The notes under the pieces: generated by a model | The model's input: the letters and a program-made list of their open reading frames with translations, nothing else | Told to the model about the DNA's origin: nothing | Database searches by the model: none | Assembly (NCBI RefSeq): GCF_002159845.1 | Contig: NZ_NFJK01000004.1 | Coordinates: forward strand, 124,001-188,000 | Direction of reading: 5' to 3' | DNA length: 64,000 nucleotides | Source of the DNA: Anaeromassilibacillus sp. An250 | GTDB lineage: Bacteria > Bacillota > Clostridia > Oscillospirales > Acutalibacteraceae | Shown: positions 6,573 through 13,800 of the stretch, piece after piece | How the letters are laid out: every line of letters begins with the position of its first letter | How positions within the stretch are numbered: position 1 is the first letter of the stretch | Position numbers and translations under genes: made by a program

Positions 6573-6812
6573 ATGTCTAACATAGACCAAAAAATTGAAA
6601 ACGCTGCAAACAAGATTGAAGTTGCCGCAAATAAGGCATGGAAAAGGCGTTCATTCCGCATTGCATCTAAATCGGTATCTGCTGCGGCAGAAATCGGATT
6701 GATGATAGGAGCTGTACATTTATCCGAAAAAGGCTATAAAACAGCCGCTACCTGTCTATTTGGTTTAGGGGCAGTAGGATTTATCTGCGATTTGCTTTTT
6801 AACAGAAAATAG
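6573..6812 (+). CDS. Small two-helix membrane protein
   Basis: This 79-residue protein has a charged, coiled N-terminal half (IDQKIENAANKIEVAANKAW) and two hydrophobic segments near residues 37-50 and 59-74 (GLMIGAVHL, TCLFGLGAVGFICDLLF). A GAAAGGAG ribosome site precedes the ATG. It is 14 bases upstream of the ABC exporter and almost certainly cotranscribed. I do not recognise a family; position suggests an accessory of the exporter. Confidence 0.7.
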   Translation: MSNIDQKIENAANKIEVAANKAWKRRSFRIASKSVSAAAEIGLMIGAVHLSEKGYKTAATCLFGLGAVGFICDLLFNRK

Positions 6813-6826
6813 GAGGACACCGCTAT

Positions 6827-8512
6827 ATGATGCGATACTTAAAACAATACAAATTTCTGCTTTTCCTTACCGTATTATTTACTGCAATCAGTTCCCTCTC
6901 CTATGTGTTTATCGCTATTTTGTTGCAACAGGTTATGGACATTGTAGATATGGGCGATATGGACGGCTTCATCAGAATACTACTCTTTTCTTTAGCCTAC
7001 TTTGCGCTTATGGGAGTATTTATGTACCTACAATCTTTGTTCAGCAAAATATTTGTCTGCAAGATTATGAAAGCTGTTCGTTCTAAAACCTTTATGGGAA
7101 TTGAGAAACACACGATTGAGGATTACTCCAAAAACAATACCGCAGATTACTTATCTGCAATTACGAATGATGTAAAAATGATTGAGGACAATTTTTTACT
7201 TCCTCTCTTGCAAGTCATTCAATACACGATTATTTTCATAGCGTCCCTTGCTGTAATGATTTACTTCGACATTATCGTTACGGTATGCGTAATTATTGCA
7301 ATCGCCATTATGCTTATCGTCCCCAGTCTGTTCGGAGGACTGCTCTCTAAACGGCAAGACAAATATTCTGATATGCTATCCTCTTTTACAAATCATGTAA
7401 AAGATCTGTTATCCGGCTTTGAAATTATCAAGTCGTACCGAATGAAAAAATATGTCCTTTCACGATTTGAAACAAGTAATGAGGACACGATAAAAGCAAA
7501 ATATTCAGTTGACAAAGCGATTGCTGCAAATGAAGCGGTTTCTATGGTTCTTGCGCTTCTTGTTCAAGTTGTTGTTGTTTTTCTTTCAGCATATTTCATT
7601 ATTATCGGACGTATCAGCGCAGGAGCTTTATTAGGCATGGTACAGGTTAGCAGTAATCTTGCAAATCCGCTTTTAATCATTTTTAGTAATATTCCTAAAA
7701 TCAAGAGTATAAAGCCGATTGCACAGAAGTTAAATGAATTTTCAGATTACCGGAAGCAAGACACGGATACAAAAAAACCCCCTACTTTCAATGAGATGAT
7801 TTGTGTAGAGGATTTGCATTTTTCCTATGATAAAGAAAATGAAGTCATAAACGGTATTTCATTATCCATTAAAAAAGGGAAAAAATATGCCTTTGTTGGT
7901 AAAAGTGGTTGCGGAAAATCTACGCTTATCAAACTGATTGCCGGATATTATTCTGATTTCAAAGGTAATGTTCTGTATGATGAAGATAATCTTTCCATTG
8001 TGGATATTGATAAAATAACCGCCTTGTCGTCTGTCATTCATCAGAACGTCTATATGTTTGACGAAAGCATTTTAGACAATATTTGCCTACACGAAGATTA
8101 CAGCAAAGAAGAATTACAATCTGCACTGTCTGATAGTGGCTTATTGCATTTTATTGAGCAAGTACCAAACGGACTTGAATATCATGTTGGGGAAAACGGT
8201 AATAACCTTTCCGGCGGGCAAAAACAACGAATTGCGGTAGCAAGAGCTTTAATTCGTAAAAAGCCGCTGTTAATTTTAGACGAGGGTACATCTGCTATTG
8301 ATATGCAGACTGCGTATGACATTGAAAGTAGGTTGTTGGAAATATCCGATTTAACCTTACTTACTATTACGCACAATATGAGTAAAGATATTCTTGAACT
8401 GTATGATGAGATTATCTTTATGGCAGACGGAAAAATCATTGAGCATGGCACATTTGAAACACTGATTGCGAAACACGCTGCGTTTTATGATTTTTACCAA
8501 CTGAAAAAATAG
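6827..8512 (+). CDS. ABC-type half exporter (membrane plus ATPase domain)
   Basis: A 561-residue type IV ABC exporter: six membrane helices in residues 10-300 (first helix YKFLLFLTVLF), then a nucleotide-binding domain with Walker A GKSGCGKST (358-366), Q-loop around 404, signature LSGGQ (461-465), Walker B LLILDE (481-486) and H-loop THN (about 509). All catalytic residues are present, so it can act as a homodimer, or with a partner not in this window. With its TetR regulator it most likely expels a small toxic compound or peptide. The operon has no second ABC half. A GGAGGACAC ribosome site precedes the ATG pair at 6827/6830. Confidence 0.92.
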   Translation: MMRYLKQYKFLLFLTVLFTAISSLSYVFIAILLQQVMDIVDMGDMDGFIRILLFSLAYFALMGVFMYLQSLFSKIFVCKIMKAVRSKTFMGIEKHTIEDYSKNNTADYLSAITNDVKMIEDNFLLPLLQVIQYTIIFIASLAVMIYFDIIVTVCVIIAIAIMLIVPSLFGGLLSKRQDKYSDMLSSFTNHVKDLLSGFEIIKSYRMKKYVLSRFETSNEDTIKAKYSVDKAIAANEAVSMVLALLVQVVVVFLSAYFIIIGRISAGALLGMVQVSSNLANPLLIIFSNIPKIKSIKPIAQKLNEFSDYRKQDTDTKKPPTFNEMICVEDLHFSYDKENEVINGISLSIKKGKKYAFVGKSGCGKSTLIKLIAGYYSDFKGNVLYDEDNLSIVDIDKITALSSVIHQNVYMFDESILDNICLHEDYSKEELQSALSDSGLLHFIEQVPNGLEYHVGENGNNLSGGQKQRIAVARALIRKKPLLILDEGTSAIDMQTAYDIESRLLEISDLTLLTITHNMSKDILELYDEIIFMADGKIIEHGTFETLIAKHAAFYDFYQLKK

Positions 8513-8539
8513 GAATTTTTATAAGGGAAGGAAGCCACT

Positions 8540-8634
8540 ACCAGTGTTACCCTATGGCGGCTTTGCCCGCGGCCTTCGCTGTCCGGCTTGTGTCTTGTGA
8601 GTGACAGCCTACACACCACGGGTGGAAAAGCAAG
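8540..8634 (-). repeat. Relic of the acidic two-domain gene with 39-bp element, copy 3
   Basis: Bases 8558-8591 (GCGGCTTTG, GCGGCCTTCGC, CCGGCTT) match the Ala/Lys linker coding part of the gene at 4958-5578. The 39-bp element follows at once at 8596-8634. So the 5' coding part between them has been deleted, leaving a scar. With copy 2 at 5620 it brackets the TetR/ABC module as a direct repeat. Confidence 0.65.
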
Positions 8635-8655
8635 GCAGGCCAGTGCCCTGTCAAC

Positions 8656-8686
8656 ATGGGCCAGTCTGCCTTGTGCGGATTGGCCT
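8656..8686. repeat. 31-bp hairpin direct repeat, left copy
   Basis: Starts ATGGGCCAGTCTGCC and ends GGATTGGCCT; identical over 31 bases to 12937-12967. The ends GGCCAGTC and GATTGGCC form an 8-bp stem, so it may also fold as RNA. The two copies bracket the Vnc/Vex-like module. Confidence 0.85.
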
Positions 8687-8746
8687 CATTATGAAAGGCT
8701 TGCTTTTTCATAAAAGTCCAGTACACTGTCAATCTGACACAAAGCA

Positions 8747-8779
8747 TTTCATACTCTTTCCATATTGCTTTGGTATGAT
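8747..8779 (+). promoter_or_regulatory. Response-regulator promoter with tandem binding site
   Basis: TTTCATACT and TTCCATATTG form a tandem repeat about 11 bases apart, followed by TATGAT (8774-8779). The same arrangement with identical spacing occurs at 10597-10629 before the permease gene. This is the usual layout of an OmpR-type activator site, so the system probably activates itself and its transporter. Confidence 0.7.
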
Positions 8780-8798
8780 GGAGCGAGGAGGTGTAAAA

Positions 8799-9464
8799 AT
8801 GGCTGTTTTATTGATTGTGGAAGACGATACCGCCACCAACGAGGCAATCTGCGAATACATGAGCTCCGCAGGACATACCACCTTGTCTGCCTTCGATGGA
8901 GAGCAGGGCTTGCAGATCGCAAGGGAAAAATCCATTGATTTAGTGGTTCTGGACATTATGCTCCCGAAACGAACCGGTTTGGAGGTATTAAAAGAACTGC
9001 GTCAAACGAGCGGCATCCCCGTCTTAATGCTTACCGCCCTTGACGATGAGCCTACTCAGGCGGCCAGCTTTGATGAACAGGCGGACGACTATATCACAAA
9101 ACCCTTTTCCATGCTTTTGCTGGGGAAACGGGTGACGGCTCTGCTGCGGCGGTGTGGGAAAAGCCCGGAACTGAGCCAAATCCAGATAGGCGATATTACG
9201 GTGGATTTTGGCGGCTACACCGCTTCCGGGCCGGGCGGCCCTATTGACCTGACACCAAAGGAGATCGACCTGCTGAAATTGCTGATAGAGCATAAAGGTC
9301 TAGTTCTTACACGGTCGCAGATCTTGGACGAGTTGTGGGGATATGATTACCCCATCATCGACCGAACTATTGATACCTACATCAAAAATTTACGGAAAAA
9401 GCTGAGTCTTGACCGGATTGTAACGGTAAAAGGCGTTGGCTACAAGTATGAGGAACACCCATGA
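8799..9464 (+). CDS. OmpR-family response regulator (VncR-like)
   Basis: The 221-residue protein begins at ATG 8799 behind GCGAGGAGGTG. The receiver has the acidic pair in LLIVEDDTATN, the phosphoacceptor Asp in LVVLDIMLP (about residue 51), Thr in MLTALDD and Lys in ITKPF. The C-terminal winged helix includes LTPKEIDLLKLLIEHKGLVL and RTIDTYIKNLRKKL. The kinase gene overlaps its stop by an ATGA, and an ABC permease, lipoprotein and ATPase follow, an order resembling the VncRS/Vex loci of streptococci. The role is probably to sense a membrane-active peptide and switch on the transporter. Confidence 0.92.
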   Translation: MAVLLIVEDDTATNEAICEYMSSAGHTTLSAFDGEQGLQIAREKSIDLVVLDIMLPKRTGLEVLKELRQTSGIPVLMLTALDDEPTQAASFDEQADDYITKPFSMLLLGKRVTALLRRCGKSPELSQIQIGDITVDFGGYTASGPGGPIDLTPKEIDLLKLLIEHKGLVLTRSQILDELWGYDYPIIDRTIDTYIKNLRKKLSLDRIVTVKGVGYKYEEHP

Positions 9465-10576
9465 GAAACTTAAAGCTCTTTACTAAAATCTTCTTATACA
9501 CCTTTGGGGTGATGCTATTTGTCACTGTGATGGCCCATGTCTTTCTCTACGTGCTTGCGCCGCAAATGACCGTAAGCACCAACCGTTTTGTGGAAGGGGC
9601 CATTATTGAGAGTGATGTGAATACTGGTATTTTGATAAAATCCGCTATCGGAAAAGCACTGCCGGTATCCCTGCTTTGCTGCGCCATCATTTCCGCCGGG
9701 TGTTCCCTGTTGTTTTCCAGAGCCATGACGAGGCCAATCAAGCAGATTGCGGAAACAACGGAAAAGATGGAAAAACTGGATAAGGCTGCAACCTGCGTGG
9801 TGCATACGAAGGACGAGATTGGCGAATTGGCCGCCCGCGTAAATAAGCTGTATGCCAGCCTGCTTTCCACCATTGAAAAGCTGGAAGAAGAAAAGCAAAA
9901 CGTCCGTGAGGCGGAACGGTCAAAAATTGATTTCCTGCGGGCCGCCTCCCATGAACTGAAAACACCGGTGACTGCTCTTAACGCGATTTTGGAAAACATG
10001 ATCTTAGGCATTGGAAAATACAAAGACCGGGATCGCTGTCTGTTGGAATGTAAGGAGATTACCGGACAGCTCTCCTCTATGATTAAAGAAATTTTGGATA
10101 CCTCCCGGCTGGATTTTACACAGGAGAAACAAGACGCGGAAACCTTTGACCTGTCGGAGTGTCTTCCGGCGATCTGCGAGCCTTATCAGTTGATTGCGAA
10201 GGCAAAGGGACTCGACTTTTCTTTCAGCATACAGGGAAAGTGCCCTGTCCACACGTCAAAGAAAGGCCTTGAAAAAATCCTGTCCAATCTGCTCTCCAAC
10301 GCGGTTTCCTACACAAAGCCGGGATGCAAGATCACCGTTCTATTGACCGCCCGGCAGATAAAAATAGAAAACGAGTGTACGCCCATCCCGCCGGATAAGC
10401 TGGCACATGTATTTGAGCCGTTCTACCGTCCGGACTTTGCCCGTGACCGTAAAGATGGCGGGAATGGGCTGGGATTATATATTGTAGATACGCTTTCAAA
10501 GGCCCTTGGGCTGCCCTATCAATTTGAGGCAACTAAAAACCCACCGGGAATGTGCTTTATCCTTTATCTCCCATAA
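9461..10576 (+). CDS. Sensor histidine kinase (VncS-like)
   Basis: The 371-residue kinase has two membrane helices (about residues 8-30 and 65-85) around a short outside loop of about 35 residues, a HAMP segment after the second helix (SRAMTRPIKQIAETTEKM), the phosphoacceptor H-box FLRAASHELKTPVTAL near residue 165, the N-box LSNLLSNAVSY and the G-box GGNGLGLYIV. The small outside loop is unusual for ligand binding and suggests sensing inside the membrane or through the transporter. Its start overlaps the regulator stop. Confidence 0.92.
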   Translation: MRNLKLFTKIFLYTFGVMLFVTVMAHVFLYVLAPQMTVSTNRFVEGAIIESDVNTGILIKSAIGKALPVSLLCCAIISAGCSLLFSRAMTRPIKQIAETTEKMEKLDKAATCVVHTKDEIGELAARVNKLYASLLSTIEKLEEEKQNVREAERSKIDFLRAASHELKTPVTALNAILENMILGIGKYKDRDRCLLECKEITGQLSSMIKEILDTSRLDFTQEKQDAETFDLSECLPAICEPYQLIAKAKGLDFSFSIQGKCPVHTSKKGLEKILSNLLSNAVSYTKPGCKITVLLTARQIKIENECTPIPPDKLAHVFEPFYRPDFARDRKDGGNGLGLYIVDTLSKALGLPYQFEATKNPPGMCFILYLP

Positions 10577-10596
10577 AGCGATTGCTTTTTTATCCG

Positions 10597-10629
10597 TTTC
10601 ATACTGGTTCCATATTGGGGTGCTATGCT
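10597..10629 (+). promoter_or_regulatory. Second copy of the response-regulator tandem site
   Basis: TTTCATACT, then TTCCATATTG and TATGCT at the same distances (27 bases from repeat start to -10) as at 8747-8779. It drives the permease/lipoprotein/ATPase operon. Confidence 0.7.
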
Positions 10630-10673
10630 GTCAGCGTTGCAACACTTATCCTATATGAAACGGAGGTCATTCT

Positions 10674-12038
10674 ATGAACTTTATGAATCGAGCGTGGCTG
10701 TACATCGTCCGCAAGAGGGGCAAGAGTATCCTTCTTTTTGTCATCTTGCTGGTGATGGCAACCTTTGTACTGACCGCTCTGGCGCTGGGGAACGCTTCGA
10801 AAGCCGCCCAGCAGGAGCTGCGGCAAAGCCTTGGCGGGAGTTTTCTCATTGGCTTTGACTACACGGAAAACAATCCCTATTTGAAGGTGGAAAGCGTGGA
10901 GGGCGGAACCCTGATATATTCCACCCAGCAGATCAGCCCGGAGCTGGTAGAGCAAATCCGGGAAATTGAGGGGATCAAGGAGTGTAGCGCCACCGTGGAG
11001 AGTCTGGCGGCGTTCCCCTCTCTGGAACTATTTACCGGCAATATCCCCATTGAGGAAGAATTTCGCGCATCCTCAAAGATTTTAAGCACATGGAAAAGCG
11101 AGGAGCTTACCCGGTTTACTTCCGGGCAGCTTACGCTGACGCAGGGGCGGCATATCCTGCCGGACGACAAAAACAAGGGGCTAATCAGCAAGGATTTGGC
11201 TGAGAAAAACGGCCTGAAAATTGGTGACAAAATCCAAACGGGCAAAGGCGTGGAGATTGAGATTGTGGGCCTGTTCTCTCCAAAAGAAATCGAAGGCATC
11301 AACGATCAGGTGACAACCTACGATAAAATACAAAACCTTATCATCACCGACCTTGCCACTTTGGTGGCTTATGAAAACGGCCCCGCAATACAGGGCTTTA
11401 ACGAGCTGACCGTATCGGTGGACGACCCGCAGAACATGGAGGAAATCATTTCTAAAGTAAAGGAAATCAGCGGCGTGGACTGGAAAGGCTTTTCTTTTCT
11501 GGTTGACAACGAGGACTATGAAAACGCCGCGTCCTCTTTGGAACAGTTATCGGAGCTGGTATCCACCATTTTGATGATCGCGCTGATTGTAAGCATCGCC
11601 ATCCTCTCGCTCATTCTAACCATGTGGGCCAGAACCCGCATCCATGAAACCGGTGTCCTGCTCTCGGTTGGGATCAGCAAGCTGTCCATCTTAGGGCAGT
11701 ATATTGCCGAGGTTTTGCTGATTGCGATATTAGCATTTTCCCTCTCTTATTTCTCCGCCAGCGCCATTGCGGGCCAGATGGGAAACGTATTGCAGTCCGG
11801 GCAGGCGGTAACGGAGGCGCAGCAGGAAGACGGCTTATCTGCCGGAACCCGTGGGGAGGCCGGAACAGATACCGGTGAGCCGGAAATCGAAACCCCGGAA
11901 TTACAGGTTCGTGTACAGCTTGAGGAAATGGGCCTCCTATTCCTGCTGGGGATCGGGATTGTAACGGTATCCGCCGGAATATCCTCGATTTCCGTCATGC
12001 GGCTGAAACCGCGGGAAATTCTATCGAAAATGAGTTGA
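10674..12038 (+). CDS. FtsX-type ABC transporter permease (Vex/MacB-like)
   Basis: The 454-residue protein has one N-terminal membrane helix (ILLFVILLVMATFVLTAL), a large outside domain of about 250 residues and three C-terminal helices (VSTILMIALIVSIAILSLIL; ILGQYIAEVLLIAILAF; LGIGIVTVSAGISSI). This is the MacB/FtsX layout of type VII ABC transporters. An acidic insert (about residues 380-415, rich in Glu and Gly) sits before the last helix. It pairs with the ATPase encoded at 12255-12902, separated by a small lipoprotein gene. The cargo is unknown; peptides or membrane-targeting toxins are likely. Confidence 0.88.
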   Translation: MNFMNRAWLYIVRKRGKSILLFVILLVMATFVLTALALGNASKAAQQELRQSLGGSFLIGFDYTENNPYLKVESVEGGTLIYSTQQISPELVEQIREIEGIKECSATVESLAAFPSLELFTGNIPIEEEFRASSKILSTWKSEELTRFTSGQLTLTQGRHILPDDKNKGLISKDLAEKNGLKIGDKIQTGKGVEIEIVGLFSPKEIEGINDQVTTYDKIQNLIITDLATLVAYENGPAIQGFNELTVSVDDPQNMEEIISKVKEISGVDWKGFSFLVDNEDYENAASSLEQLSELVSTILMIALIVSIAILSLILTMWARTRIHETGVLLSVGISKLSILGQYIAEVLLIAILAFSLSYFSASAIAGQMGNVLQSGQAVTEAQQEDGLSAGTRGEAGTDTGEPEIETPELQVRVQLEEMGLLFLLGIGIVTVSAGISSISVMRLKPREILSKMS

Positions 12039-12054
12039 GAAAGGCGGTAACGAT

Positions 12055-12243
12055 ATGAAAAAAGTATGGAAAATGTTTTCTGTCCTCCTTTTTGTGGGAT
12101 TGCTGTTCACAGGATGTACCCCCAAGGAGAATAAATCAGACGAAACGCAGGAGCAATCCGGCTCGCCCATCATAGATTACGAGGTGCCGGATAAAGTAAA
12201 GGACTATGATTTTGACTATGAATTTGTGCCCGAAGGTGAATAG
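12055..12243 (+). CDS. Small lipoprotein of the Vex-like operon
   Basis: A 62-residue precursor with basic start MKKVWKM, hydrophobic core and lipobox LFTGC (Cys at about residue 20). The mature part is only about 43 residues, very acidic, with no Cys (EVPDKVKDYDFDYEFVPEGE). It lies between the permease and the ATPase, with a ribosome site AAAGGCGG. A surface-anchored acidic peptide could bind cationic peptides or help the sensor; this is inference. Confidence 0.8.
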   Translation: MKKVWKMFSVLLFVGLLFTGCTPKENKSDETQEQSGSPIIDYEVPDKVKDYDFDYEFVPEGE

Positions 12244-12254
12244 GAGGTGCCTCT

Positions 12255-12902
12255 ATGGGAATTTTGGAACTGCAAAACCTAACGTACTCTTATGACAAAA
12301 AGAGGAAGGTGCTGAGAGGGATCAATGCGCAGATGGAGGCGGGAAAAATGTATGCCATTCTCGGCCCGTCCGGGTGCGGCAAGACAACCCTTCTATCCCT
12401 GCTGGGCGGTCTGGACAGCCCCACAAGCGGGAATATCCTGTTTGAAGGGAAAGACATTGCACAGGCCGGATTGGCAGGCCATCGGAAAAAGAATGTTTCT
12501 TTTATCTTTCAGAGCTACAACCTGATTGACTATATGACCCCGCAGGAGAATGTCCGGCTGACTTCAAAGAAACCGGCACTCCCGTTTCTGGAACGGCTGG
12601 GGCTGACGAGGGAGGAATCCAAACGGAACGTGCTGAAACTCTCCGGCGGCCAGCAGCAGCGGGTAGCCATTGCAAGGGCGCTCGCAAGCGAAGCTCCGGT
12701 GATTCTGGCGGACGAGCCTACCGGCAATCTGGACGAGGATACGGCTGGGGATATTACGGAAATCCTGAAAGAAAGCGCCCATCAGATGAAGAAATGCGTG
12801 ATAGTTGTTACCCACTCAGGTGAGCTGGCAAAACAGGCGGATGTGGTGTTCCGGCTGAAAAAGGGTGAATTACAGATAGAGCAAAGCGAGAAATCTTCAT
12901 AA
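12255..12902 (+). CDS. ABC transporter ATPase (Vex2/MacB-like)
   Basis: The 215-residue ATPase has Walker [11 protein letters not shown]-loop FIFQSYNL, signature LSGGQQQR, Walker [10 protein letters not shown] with the D-loop NLDEDT, and H-loop THS. The [10 protein letters not shown] form is characteristic of the LolD/MacB subfamily that works with FtsX-type permeases. It is the last gene of the module; the right copy of the 31-bp repeat starts 35 bases later. Confidence 0.93.
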   Translation: MGILELQNLTYSYDKKRKVLRGINAQMEAGKMYAILGPSGCGKTTLLSLLGGLDSPTSGNILFEGKDIAQAGLAGHRKKNVSFIFQSYNLIDYMTPQENVRLTSKKPALPFLERLGLTREESKRNVLKLSGGQQQRVAIARALASEAPVILADEPTGNLDEDTAGDITEILKESAHQMKKCVIVVTHSGELAKQADVVFRLKKGELQIEQSEKSS

Positions 12903-12936
12903 TTTATTTTTCAGGGCAAGACAAGCACTTGCCAAA

Positions 12937-12967
12937 ATGGGCCAGTCTGCCTTGTGCGGATTGGCCT
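12937..12967. repeat. 31-bp hairpin direct repeat, right copy
   Basis: Identical to 8656-8686 and in the same orientation, bracketing the whole two-component/ABC module of about 4.3 kb. Confidence 0.85.
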
Positions 12968-13157
12968 ATTTTTGTCGAAGGAGGAAAATTGTATGTGCGG
13001 CTCTTAACCAGTTTTTAGATAGATTTATACATTCAAAAAATTTTCTCAAAATATTTTTCAAAAACTTTCCGGTTTGCACCTTTGAGATGTGTTCTGGTTA
13101 TGTGAGGAGGCGAAACAGGCTAACCAGCTCAAATCTGCAAAAAAGGAGGGATGCGGC
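12968..13157 (+). other. Leader region before the first sigma/HTH pair
   Basis: After GAAGGAGG a four-codon frame (ATG 12993, stop 13005) could be a leader peptide or the cut end of a lost gene. An A/T-rich tract follows, and at 13093-13127 CTGGTTA and TAACCAG can pair across a purine-rich loop. No longer coding frame is supported. Confidence 0.35.
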
Positions 13158-13583
13158 ATGAAGTCTCCCTCTGACGATGAAAAACGGATCGTTGCCATGG
13201 TGGATTCCTTCACCAAGACAGTGGCCCGGAATTTCAGCAGAAATCTCAAACGGGCAAAGGCCAACGCGGAGAAGCATTACTCCGACGAGCCAGTAGACTA
13301 TTTTCTTGAAAATTTAAGCCACGAAGACAGGTATCCATCCGATTATTTTGTGCTTTATGCGGACGAGCTATCCTGCGTGGTTCATAGCGAAGCTTTATAT
13401 AAAGCACTCTGCTCCCTTCCAGAGAAGCAACGGAACGTCTTACTTTTTGACTTCTGGTATGCTTTCACGGATGTGGAAATTGCAAAAAGGATGGAGGTGA
13501 CGACCCGCACCGTCTACAATCTGAGGCGGCGCGCATTTCAGGCGATCAGAACATTTTATGAGCAAGGAAGCTCAGAGCCATGA
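13158..13583 (+). CDS. Sigma-70 region-4-like regulator (Tn916 orf7 type)
   Basis: The 141-residue protein begins at ATG 13158 after AAAGGAGGG. The C-terminal part (ALCSLPEKQRNVLLFDFWYA, then TDVEIAKRMEVTTRTVYNLR) is a sigma region 4 helix-turn-helix; no region 2 is present. Such proteins occur beside a small helix-turn-helix partner in Tn916-like elements and regulate transfer or cargo genes. The partner at 13558 overlaps its 3' end. A second pair of the same kind lies at 17063-17649. Confidence 0.8.
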   Translation: MKSPSDDEKRIVAMVDSFTKTVARNFSRNLKRAKANAEKHYSDEPVDYFLENLSHEDRYPSDYFVLYADELSCVVHSEALYKALCSLPEKQRNVLLFDFWYAFTDVEIAKRMEVTTRTVYNLRRRAFQAIRTFYEQGSSEP

Positions 13584-13800
13584 ATTAACCTATGACCTAA
13601 TCAAGCGAGCGGTTCACGGCGAGCCAGCAGCAATAGAGGAATATCTCCTGCACTATGACGCTTATATCAATTCTCTGGTGGAATATGAAACCATTGGTTT
13701 GGATGGCCGGGTATATCGGCATATCGACGAGGACAAAAAGATACAAGTGCAGATGAAGCTCGTGGACGCATTGCAGAATAAATGGAGGAAATTGATATGA
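13558..13800 (+). CDS. Small helix-turn-helix protein (HTH_16, Tn916 orf8 type)
   Basis: This 80-residue protein matches the short helical proteins that follow orf7-type sigma genes: LTYDLIKRAVHGEPAAIEEYLLHY, then a C-terminal IQVQMKLVDALQNKW. It overlaps the sigma gene by 26 bases and its stop overlaps the next start (ATGA), so the three genes are translationally coupled. The N-terminal helix-turn-helix is probably regulatory; no further function is known to me. Confidence 0.75.
   Translation: MSKEAQSHELTYDLIKRAVHGEPAAIEEYLLHYDAYINSLVEYETIGLDGRVYRHIDEDKKIQVQMKLVDALQNKWRKLI

Noticed and set aside
8656-12967. Reading the two 31-bp repeats as a CRISPR or integron signature
   Set aside because: Only two copies 4.3 kb apart, no spacers, no cas genes and no integrase.
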